Positions 6,733 through 13,399 of a DNA stretch of 17,460 nt are shown one piece after another. The notes below the pieces were generated by a model that saw only the letters and a list, made by a program, of their open reading frames with translations, had not been told where the DNA came from and made no database searches. How positions within the stretch are numbered: position 1 is the stretch's first letter; each line of letters begins with the position of its first letter. Origin of the DNA: an uncultured Lentisphaeria bacterium. Its GTDB lineage: Bacteria > Verrucomicrobiota > Lentisphaeria > JABSQK01 > CAJWLW01. The position numbers and the translations under genes are program-made. The stretch lies in assembly GCA_913042885.1 (NCBI GenBank), contig CAJWLW010000073.1, forward strand, positions 1 to 17,460. Reading direction: 5' to 3'.

Positions 6733-9432
6733 ATGACTACAGTCTCTCGTTGTTGTTTGCGGGTGTTGATGGCCGTGATTGCTTTGGCGTACGGCGATCC
6801 TGGGTGCTCGGCAACCGAGTACTACGTGGACCAGAAAAATCCGCGGGCGGCCGACACCAATCCCGGCAACGTCGCGCTGCCGTGGCGAACGATCGGGAAA
6901 GCCGCGAATGAGGCGACGGCCGGCGACACTGTCTGGATCAAGGAAGGCACCTACCGGGAAGAGGTCACTCATTTCGCCAATAGCGGAGAATATTACGGCA
7001 GCGAGATGCGCTTCATTACCCTCGCTGCTTTCGAAAACGACACGGTTGTGATTGAGGGCACGCGCCAGATCGAACCGGGGGAGTGGCAACCACAGGAGGA
7101 CATGCAGCAGGTGTTTTTCCTGGCGTTGCCCGAGGATCCCAACCAGGTTTTCTTCGACGGCAAACGATTGCCTGAATCCGTGGCAGTCGTCGCGGACAAA
7201 CAGGCGGATGTCGAGCGTGCCACGAGCCGCGCCGAAACCCACTCGGACCAGCCACTGACCGACACCAGCACGGGCCGATGGTTCTACGACGCGAAGCGAC
7301 GCCGGCTCTATGTGAACACGGGCGAGGGTAACCCGTCGGTCGGGCATCGGGTCGAGGTGCCTGTCTATTCCTTTTCCGTCAACCTGCGGCCCCGGCCGGG
7401 TACGCGGTACGACGGCAGAGGTGTTTCGAGCACGGCCATTCGGTTGCGCGGGTTGACGTTCAACCGGCTGCGCACCGGGTTGCATGGCGGAACGATGTTC
7501 AGTGTCATCGAGGACTGCGTGGTGCGGCAGGCGGGGGGAATTTCCGCACTGAGCTTGCGCGGCATGCACAACATCATCCGGCGGAACACGGTTCTCGACA
7601 GCTACCACCAGGCAATCTACTGGAATGGCAGCAACTTCGTGCTGGAAGACAACCTGGTAGTTGGCGCCATGAAGGATCCGTACATTGTCACCAGCGCCTG
7701 GGAGGGTGTATTCAAGACAAACGAGGGCGCCTATTCCACCATCCGGAACAACGTCATCGCGGAAATCGAGGCGAGCGAGCATCATGACGGCGGTTTGGGC
7801 ATCTGGTGCGACATTGCCAGTGACTTCAACGCCATCTACGGAAACGTCAGTTACCGGCAGAGCATGGGTATCTACGTCGAGCAAAGCCAGAATGCCAATG
7901 TCATCGTCTACAACACCTGCTTCGACAACAAGACGGGCATCGGGGTGCGCAACAACAGTCACAATCTCATCCTGGGCAACTACCTGTTCAACAACCGGAA
8001 CGTCGGCATCTGGTACGGCAGCGAGAATCGCTACCCGCCAATGACGGGACAGCGGGTTGAGGGCAACTGGATTGTCAATAACCCGACGGGGGTCTTGGTG
8101 TCATTGTCCGCGCCGTTCGGCTGGAACACAGTGTCGCTGGACCGCAATACTTACACGCGGCAAGACGGCGCCACACTGGTGAAGTGGGGCGAAAAGGCGT
8201 TCACCGACCTCGCCAGCCTGAGGAGGGAAACCGGACAGGAGTTCCAGGGGACGGAAACGGTTCGGTTCGGCTTAGGGGATGGTGGGGGTCTTGCGTCAAA
8301 CGTGATAGATACTCCCAGTTCGCACGCCGCGCATAGCATAACGCTTATTGTAGCGGTGGGTGGATCGACTGTGTTAACAGTTACCAATGATATTGGTGTA
8401 ACGTATACAGCGACACCGACACTATCGGGCGCGACCCATACGTTAGGTTGCAGCGGCACTCCAACGGCTACGCAATATTTTGCAGCATTGGCGTACCTAC
8501 TCAATCAGCTTGACGATGTTTCGGCAGTGGCGAATGGCGCAAGCAGTGTTATCATCACCGCTGACGCGAAAGCAACCTCGACATACGATATAGGTGTTAC
8601 GGGTACTGCCATTGTTGGCGGTCATTTTGCATCGACTGCTACTGCGGGATCATCGTCGGTGAACCCGACGAACGAAGTTACGGACGCGGACATTCAAGTC
8701 ATCAAGTTTCGGGTGTCGCACTCGAGAACACCGGAGATGCTGGTCCCGATGGTTGCCAACCCGACGCTGCTGCGTGCCGCCCCGTCAGGGGTCGGCGGCT
8801 ACGCCAACCGGCCATACTTCTGGCGGCACGGCAACGGCAGCGGCCTGTCGTTCGGCGCCGGCGCTGCCGGCCCCTGGAGTGTTACCTCTGGGACGATCCG
8901 CACCTCCTATCCCAATCTGCCCCGTCTATGGGCCAACGGCGGTTCCTACGTGGCCGGCATCATTGCGGTAATGCTCGGCCCCGACGGCAGGCCCCTGGAG
9001 AAACACGAGGGACCGGGCGAGAAACGCTGGGGCGTGTACGTCAAGGGAACGCAGCCGGACGACATCCACCCCCTGGGCGAGGGCTGGTGGAGCCCCTCAT
9101 TGCCCACGGTGACCGGCACCAGGTACAGGATTTCCTGGCAATCCAGAGCCGAGGAGCTTCAGCCGGCTGCCGGCGATCCCCGGAGCGGCCCGGTTGTCTT
9201 CGTGCAATGGACAAACGACACGGGCCAGAAACTGGTGCGGCACTACCTCTGGGGCACCGACGACAGCGGCAAGCCGCACGGCAAGCTGGCGCGAAAAGGC
9301 AGTTATCCGTGGACCGGCGACGGCGGCGAGGTCACGGCGCCCGAGGGGGCGACGCGCGTCCGCTTCTTCTTCGGCCTGCGCCGGTGCAAGGGAATGGTCA
9401 AGTACCGCGACATGCACATAACGGCGTCGTAG
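6733..9432 (+). CDS. Large secreted beta-helix protein (DUF1565-like) with inserted domain and C-terminal beta-sandwich
   Basis: This 899-residue protein is started at ATG 6733, which places a signal peptide (CLRVLMAVIALAYGDPGCSA) at the N-terminus. The frame is open upstream to 6517 but that part is not protein-like. The mature part begins EYYVDQKNPRAADTNPGNVA and ALPWRTIGKAANEATAGDTV, the usual opening of DUF1565-type beta-helix proteins, followed by repeated strands to about residue 515 (IIRRNTVLDSYHQAIYWNGS, VIVYNTCFDNKTGIGVRNNS, NLILGNYLFNNRNVGIWYGS). Residues about 518-655 form a separate domain of lower G+C that looks inserted. The last part, about 660-899, has a beta-sandwich, carbohydrate-binding-like character (TGTRYRISWQSRAEE, ATRVRFFFGLRRCKGMVKYR). 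The protein is probably exported and acts on or binds a polysaccharide; the catalytic residues cannot be identified by eye. It lacks the C-terminal module of the neighbouring beta-helix protein. Confidence 0.88.
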   Translation: MTTVSRCCLRVLMAVIALAYGDPGCSATEYYVDQKNPRAADTNPGNVALPWRTIGKAANEATAGDTVWIKEGTYREEVTHFANSGEYYGSEMRFITLAAFENDTVVIEGTRQIEPGEWQPQEDMQQVFFLALPEDPNQVFFDGKRLPESVAVVADKQADVERATSRAETHSDQPLTDTSTGRWFYDAKRRRLYVNTGEGNPSVGHRVEVPVYSFSVNLRPRPGTRYDGRGVSSTAIRLRGLTFNRLRTGLHGGTMFSVIEDCVVRQAGGISALSLRGMHNIIRRNTVLDSYHQAIYWNGSNFVLEDNLVVGAMKDPYIVTSAWEGVFKTNEGAYSTIRNNVIAEIEASEHHDGGLGIWCDIASDFNAIYGNVSYRQSMGIYVEQSQNANVIVYNTCFDNKTGIGVRNNSHNLILGNYLFNNRNVGIWYGSENRYPPMTGQRVEGNWIVNNPTGVLVSLSAPFGWNTVSLDRNTYTRQDGATLVKWGEKAFTDLASLRRETGQEFQGTETVRFGLGDGGGLASNVIDTPSSHAAHSITLIVAVGGSTVLTVTNDIGVTYTATPTLSGATHTLGCSGTPTATQYFAALAYLLNQLDDVSAVANGASSVIITADAKATSTYDIGVTGTAIVGGHFASTATAGSSSVNPTNEVTDADIQVIKFRVSHSRTPEMLVPMVANPTLLRAAPSGVGGYANRPYFWRHGNGSGLSFGAGAAGPWSVTSGTIRTSYPNLPRLWANGGSYVAGIIAVMLGPDGRPLEKHEGPGEKRWGVYVKGTQPDDIHPLGEGWWSPSLPTVTGTRYRISWQSRAEELQPAAGDPRSGPVVFVQWTNDTGQKLVRHYLWGTDDSGKPHGKLARKGSYPWTGDGGEVTAPEGATRVRFFFGLRRCKGMVKYRDMHITAS
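8286..8700 (+). other. Inserted phage/adhesin-like domain within the beta-helix gene
   Basis: About 138 codons whose composition differs from the rest of the gene: my hand count over 8341-8640 gives about 51% G+C, against about 57% and 68% in two flanking 60-base lines I counted. The protein reads TVTNDIGVTYTATPTLSGA, then ATQYFAALAYLLNQLDDVSA, then SSVIITADAKATSTYDIGVT and a Gly-Gly. That order (short beta hairpin, helix with an LAxxLN-like motif, V-T-A strand, VTxTG strand, GG) resembles a small domain recurrent in phage tail and large adhesin proteins. It is in frame and free of stops. The resemblance is from memory of the pattern, not from a search. Confidence 0.5.
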
Positions 9433-9768
9433 AAGTCCGGGAGACAGCGTACGGCTTCCGTGCTACGCTCTTGGCAGCCAGACCATCATCGAACCGAGCC
9501 CCCGGTTGTCCCACAGGCAGTAAGAGATGGCACGCATCCGGACCTTTCGGGGCAACGCTTGCCTCGATCAAGAGGTCAAGCTTGAGCAAAGCGGATGGTT
9601 ACTTCACCTGCGTGGCGTCCAGCACAGCCAACATCATCGCCCTGTTCAAGGAGTGGGACTGAATACACAAAGAAACCCGCGAAGCATGACAGATCCTGCT
9701 CGGTATGTCCATGTCCCGGGACCGGCCCTTTGAAGGGTCCAAGTGAACTTAAGGCGGTATAGTAGACT
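9433..9768. other. Intergenic region with a possible gene-tail relic
   Basis: There is no intact gene here. A plus-strand frame ending at 9662 reads SKADGYFTCVASSTANIIAL then FKEWD and stop, which looks like the C-terminus of a real protein but has no matching upstream part; the open frame before it overlaps the beta-helix gene in another phase. I cannot name it. GGACC...GGTCC at about 9720-9741 can form a weak hairpin. I see no strong promoter before the kinase gene, only TATAGT at 9758-9763. Confidence 0.3.
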
Positions 9769-10680
9769 ATGGCGTCAACCGGACAGTTCGATGTGCTCGG
9801 GTTTGGGTATGCGACTGTCGACGAATTGTTGTTCGTGGACAGCTACCCGGCACCGGACAGCAAGACCCCGGTCAACGACCGTATTGTCGCTGTCGGCGGC
9901 CTGACCACGGCAGCCCTGATTGCGGCCAGCCGGTTGGGCGGCCGCTGCGCCTATGCCGGCGTGCTCGGCCCGGACGCCGACTCCAGGATCATTCTCGATG
10001 TGTTCGACCAGGAAGGCATCGACCGGCGCCATGTCCGGCAGGTGGACCACGGCCGTGCCGTGTGCGCCTCGATCATTGTCGACACGTCCCGGAAGACGCG
10101 TACGATTCTCTATGACAAGAGCGGCGCGGTGGAGCTCTCCTCGGCGATGATCGATCCGGATTTGGTGCACTCGACCAGGGTCTTGTTCGTGGACCATCAT
10201 GGGATCGACGGCATGACGTGCGCCGCCGGGCTCGCGCGCCGGGCCGGAATCCCGGTCGTTGCCGATTTCGAACGCACCGGTATCCCCGGGCTTGATGCCT
10301 TGATAGCGCTGGTCGATCATCTCATCCTGCCGGCCCACTTCGCCTTCGAGCTGACGGATAAAACCGACCCACGCGACGCTGTCATGGCGCTGCTGCCCGG
10401 CCGCGAGGCTGCGGTTGTCACCTGCGGTACCGACGGCGGCTGGTATGCCGGCGCCGATACCGGCGGGCCAGTGCCCTACGACGCGTTCGTGGTCGATGCC
10501 GTGGACACGACCGGATGTGGTGACGTCTTCCACGGCGCCTACGCCTGGGCCCTGGCAACCGGCCACGACTTGTCGTCGCGCATCCGCTATGCTGCGGCCG
10601 CGGCCGCGCTCAAAGCAACCACGGCCGGCGGTCACCGGGCCATCCCCACCCGTGCCGCGGTCGAGCAGTTGCTCAGGTGA
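9769..10680 (+). CDS. PfkB-family carbohydrate kinase
   Basis: A 303-residue cytoplasmic sugar kinase of the ribokinase/PfkB family, which phosphorylates a sugar or sugar derivative with ATP. The N-terminal Gly-Gly region is VGGLTTAALIAASRLGG (G43-G44), close to the sugar-binding signature. The C-terminal signature is VDTTGCGDVFHGAYAWAL, with the presumed catalytic base Asp252; Cys250 replaces the more usual Ala of DTTGAGD. Length is normal for the family and the frame is intact. The start at ATG 9769 gives a standard beta-strand opening (FDVLGFGYATVDELLFV) but has only a weak AAGG upstream. Its substrate cannot be told from sequence. With the importer, xylulokinase and isomerase remnants and the mannosidase remnant nearby, a role in catabolism of an imported sugar is inferred. 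It stands alone, with no same-strand partner in close range. Confidence 0.93.
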   Translation: MASTGQFDVLGFGYATVDELLFVDSYPAPDSKTPVNDRIVAVGGLTTAALIAASRLGGRCAYAGVLGPDADSRIILDVFDQEGIDRRHVRQVDHGRAVCASIIVDTSRKTRTILYDKSGAVELSSAMIDPDLVHSTRVLFVDHHGIDGMTCAAGLARRAGIPVVADFERTGIPGLDALIALVDHLILPAHFAFELTDKTDPRDAVMALLPGREAAVVTCGTDGGWYAGADTGGPVPYDAFVVDAVDTTGCGDVFHGAYAWALATGHDLSSRIRYAAAAAALKATTAGGHRAIPTRAAVEQLLR

Positions 10681-10858
10681 TACACGCCTGAATGTCAACC
10701 TCTACAACGGTGTGAATCTCAACCGGCGGCAGGGTCATGGTGCAGCCCGCGATCGGGCGTGCTTGCCAAGTTCGCTCACGGCAGTCCTCCATTCAGCGAT
10801 TGCGTAATGCCGGTTATTCGTCGATGCAGACGAATTCTAACGAAACGGGGGGGGCTGA
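10681..10858. other. Short intergenic region with an 8-G run
   Basis: Nothing gene-like is visible. The stretch ends in eight consecutive G (10847-10854), followed directly by TGA in the frame of the downstream carbohydrate-binding remnant, so that remnant is not preceded by a usable start. Confidence 0.5.
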
Positions 10859-11309
10859 GAGGGCAAGGAAATCTCCGAAGACGCTAAAAACCTCCTCAAG
10901 AACCCGGGGTTTGAGAGCTGGACCCGCGGAGAGACTCCGTCCCCCACCGGTTGGATTTCCAGGGGCGTCGTCTCCCGGGAGGAGGAGCTGGTGAAATCGG
11001 GTAAGTACTCGGCGCGGCTGACCACCGCGGAGCTCCAGGCCCATGTCATGATCGACCAGGAGATCCCGGCAAGACAGTTTGCCGGAAAGACTATCACGTT
11101 CGGGTCCTGGATACGGACGAACGTCAAAGAGGGAGTCGGTCTCCATGTCCTGGATTTCGTGGACGGTATGCACGATCTGTCCGGGGGGGGGGCGCGGGCA
11201 TCCCGGCGACGGTTCGTGGCGCTTCGGGACCGTCACGAGGACGATCCGCACGGACACCGATGGTATCGTCCGGCTGCGCCTGTCGGCTCACATAGGAATT
11301 GAGAAATGA
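10859..11309 (+). pseudogene. Carbohydrate-binding module (CBM4/9-like) remnant, no start, frameshifted
   Basis: From 10859 the frame reads EGKEISEDAKNLLKNPGFES, then WTRGETPSPTGWISRG and SGKYSARLTTAELQAHVMID. The NLLKNPGFESW...GW opening and the IPARQFAGKTITFGSWIRTN middle are characteristic of CBM4/9-type beta-sandwich domains in secreted glycan-active proteins. There is a TGA at 10856-10858 and no ATG, GTG or TTG in frame until GTG 10991, so the signal peptide and start are missing. At a 10-G run (11183-11192) the coding character moves from this frame to the next, where it continues HPGDGSWRFGTVTRTIRTDT and GIVRLRLSAHIG before stopping at 11309. One base fewer in the run would restore the frame. 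It is a broken gene fragment, or a slippage-prone gene whose 5' part has been lost. Confidence 0.65.
11183..11192. repeat. 10-base G homopolymer at a frameshift point
   Basis: Ten consecutive G lie exactly where the coding signal of the CBM-like remnant changes from the frame of 10991 to the next frame. Nine G would join the two halves. Confidence 0.9.
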
Positions 11310-11516
11310 TTCAAGTGGCCAGAGCGTTTTCCCATGGTGAAACAGAAACCCTTTCCAACCGACCTTACTGAGGCTCGAGCGTATCCTGCGGCACTGCCAG
11401 CTATGGGCCGGATCCAGTTGGCATTTCAGCCGTCCTCGCTGTATCATCCAACAGTTCCGGAAAGCAGTTTCCTGTCAGTTGCCCATTGGACCTGATGATC
11501 GATCCCCCTATGGAAC

Positions 11517-13034
11517 ATGGCAATGTGCCCTACAACCCTCGCAGATCTCCCGATTCACGCCCGCGAACTGGCGGCAGATTCTCTCGTGTGGATGGATCAG
11601 TTCTGGAGCTCGGGCGATTGCCTGCTGGTTCTGGAGCCGCCTGGTACAGACCCGCGCAAACCCGGTGTACGGAATTCTTCCTGGTACGCGCTGGCGCTCT
11701 TGATGCGGCAGGCAGACGGGGATCTTGAGCGGGCAACTCGCACCATCGACGCCGTTCTCGCCACCCAATTCGACGAACCGAACGCACCCTACCACGGTAC
11801 CTTTCCCCGCTGGTTAGGTGAGCCCCATCCGCCGGTCGACGCGGTGATGTGGCGCGACTACGATCCCAACTGGCGGCAGTTTGTCGGCACCATCTGGGCC
11901 CTGATCCTGGATGCGTACGAACCGTTGCTTCCCGAAGATCTGACGCAACGCCTTGAGCGCTCGATTCAACTGGCGGTCCTGGGCGAACCGCCGGATCGAT
12001 GTCCACCGTCCTACACCAATATCGCGCTCTTGAAAGCCGGTTTGCTCACGTGGTCGGGCAACCGGTTTGAACGGCCGGAGTGGACGGAATACGGCGAAAC
12101 GTTTGGTCAGGCCGTCTTCGATCTGTTCCAGGAGCACACGGCTTTCTACGAATACAACTCACCGACTTACGGCGGCACCGATTTCTATGCGCTGGCGTTT
12201 TGGAAGAATCATGCGCAGTCATCGCTGCTGGGCGAACACGGTGCAGAGATGGAGGCCGCGCTCTGGCGCGACGTTGCCCGTTACTACCACGCCGGACTCG
12301 GCAACGTCTGTGGCCCCTTCAGCCGCAGCTATGGTATGAACATGCTCGACTACGGTGCGATCCTGGGGCTCACTATCTGGCTCGCGGTCGGGCGAACGGC
12401 TGCACCCTTTCCCGACGAACCCGGCCTCTTTGAGCACTGCCATGACTACTGTTTCGGTCCGCTACTGGCCTTTGTGGGTGTTGAGGTACCGCAGGATGTG
12501 ATTCAGGATTTCCTGGGCTTCAGCGAGGAACGATTGGTTCGACATCAGATTTCGTCCCAACCGCTGCGCATTGCCACCGCCTGGCTGGGTGAGGACCGGA
12601 TGATCGGTGCCGAGTCCGTGCAGTTTGACGAAGCGACCCGACAGGGGTATCGGCCGTTGGGGGACCAGTACCATCCTGTCACCATGCACTGGCGCATGCC
12701 TTCGGGAGAGATCGGCTGGATGCGCCTCCGCCACGAGGGGCCGGTTGACGCCCAGGCCGAGCCGAACACCCTCTCCATCGCCGGCTATGTGGATGAATTC
12801 TTCGCCGCACGAGGCAGCCGGGCCCACTACGAGTACACGTTTGAAATCCATCTTCCCGGCGCCGGCGAGACGGCAACGATTGCCACCGACACCTGGCAGC
12901 TGCCCGGCCTGACCGCCGAGCTGCAGACGCCGCTGTCCAAACCCGCCGTGGAGCGGGAGCGGGATACGATTCGCATCACCTATCAGGCTCAAGAAGATCA
13001 GGAGATTGCGCGGTTTAGATTCAGGGTGAGGTAG
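11517..13034 (+). CDS. Uncharacterised protein, probable alpha/alpha-toroid glycan-active family
   Basis: A 505-residue protein without a signal peptide. ATG 11517 is the first possible start after an in-frame TGA at 11496; no clear ribosome binding site is seen, and Met3 is an alternative. It carries well-preserved helical motifs: SSWYALALLMRQADGDLERA, HGTFPRWLG, NIALLKAGLLTWSG, YNSPTYGGTDFYALAFWKNH and GNVCGPFSRSYGMNMLDYGA, followed by a C-terminal part rich in beta strands from about residue 360. I recall a similar YNSPTY...GP(W/F)xRxYGYDM pattern in uncharacterised proteins of bacteria and fungi, but no named function. Helical pairs followed by a beta domain are the architecture of polysaccharide lyases and glycoside hydrolases of the (alpha/alpha)6 class, so a glycan-related role is inferred only. 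The frame is intact apart from a 17-base tandem duplication at the stop codon. Confidence 0.82.
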   Translation: MAMCPTTLADLPIHARELAADSLVWMDQFWSSGDCLLVLEPPGTDPRKPGVRNSSWYALALLMRQADGDLERATRTIDAVLATQFDEPNAPYHGTFPRWLGEPHPPVDAVMWRDYDPNWRQFVGTIWALILDAYEPLLPEDLTQRLERSIQLAVLGEPPDRCPPSYTNIALLKAGLLTWSGNRFERPEWTEYGETFGQAVFDLFQEHTAFYEYNSPTYGGTDFYALAFWKNHAQSSLLGEHGAEMEAALWRDVARYYHAGLGNVCGPFSRSYGMNMLDYGAILGLTIWLAVGRTAAPFPDEPGLFEHCHDYCFGPLLAFVGVEVPQDVIQDFLGFSEERLVRHQISSQPLRIATAWLGEDRMIGAESVQFDEATRQGYRPLGDQYHPVTMHWRMPSGEIGWMRLRHEGPVDAQAEPNTLSIAGYVDEFFAARGSRAHYEYTFEIHLPGAGETATIATDTWQLPGLTAELQTPLSKPAVERERDTIRITYQAQEDQEIARFRFRVR

Positions 13035-13052
13035 TATTCAGGGTGAGGTAGT
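13019..13052 (+). repeat. 17-base tandem duplication across the stop codon
   Basis: The unit ATTCAGGGTGAGGTAGT occurs twice in direct succession (13019-13035 and 13036-13052). The first copy contains the last codons and TAG stop of the 505-residue protein, and the second lies in the 3' untranslated region. Reading is not altered because the stop in copy one is used. Confidence 0.9.
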
Positions 13053-13399
13053 ATAGTGACGTTGCGTGTGTGGCACGCGGAGGTTTTCTAGACCCTTTGC
13101 CCCGTCGCGTGCAAAATTCAACTCACGCCCTCACGCAGCACAACCGGCCATATCAGCCCCGCCGGCGACTGCGCTCCTCCGCACAGTAGTTTTTGCTTGC
13201 AATCGACTCGGCGTTTTTATATACTCGTTAGCAACAAGGTATGAATACCAAATGTGTGTCCGGGTAAGCGCCCGTCCAACCTCGATGGCCGCAACCGCGA
13301 TCAGAGGGGGTTGCAGGAACAAGAGGCCGCACGGATCCCGGAGACATCGGCATACCGATATCAAGCGTAGATTTTTCAACCAGGAAAGAGGAGAAGACG
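13053..13399 (+). other. Intergenic region and 5' leader of the two-domain secreted protein
   Basis: No gene is visible. It contains the promoter described separately, and from about 13232 a leader of about 170 bases. Within the leader GCAACC (13291-13296) and GGTTGC (13308-13313) can pair around an 11-base loop. A strong ribosome binding site, AGAGGAG (13388-13394), lies close before the ATG at 13400. Confidence 0.5.
13197..13225 (+). promoter_or_regulatory. Sigma70-like promoter sharing its core with the beta-helix gene promoter
   Basis: TTGCAA (13197-13202) and TATACT (13220-13225) are 17 bases apart. The first eleven bases, TTGCAATCGAC, differ at one position from TTGCAATTGAC in the promoter of the minus-strand beta-helix gene (6494-6531 region), whose spacing is also 17. 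The downstream gene carries the same C-terminal module as that gene, so a common regulator is plausible. The 9-base inverted repeat seen there is not present here. Confidence 0.6.

Noticed and set aside
6721..7962. Open minus-strand frame of 413 residues opposite the large beta-helix gene
   Set aside because: No recognisable motif; codon pattern is explained by the opposite gene.
9433..9480. Inverted AGCGTA/TACGCT as a terminator of the large beta-helix gene
   Set aside because: The stem is short and interrupted and no T-run follows.
9775..10698. Open minus-strand frame of 307 residues opposite the PfkB kinase
   Set aside because: The plus strand carries both PfkB signatures; the minus frame has none.
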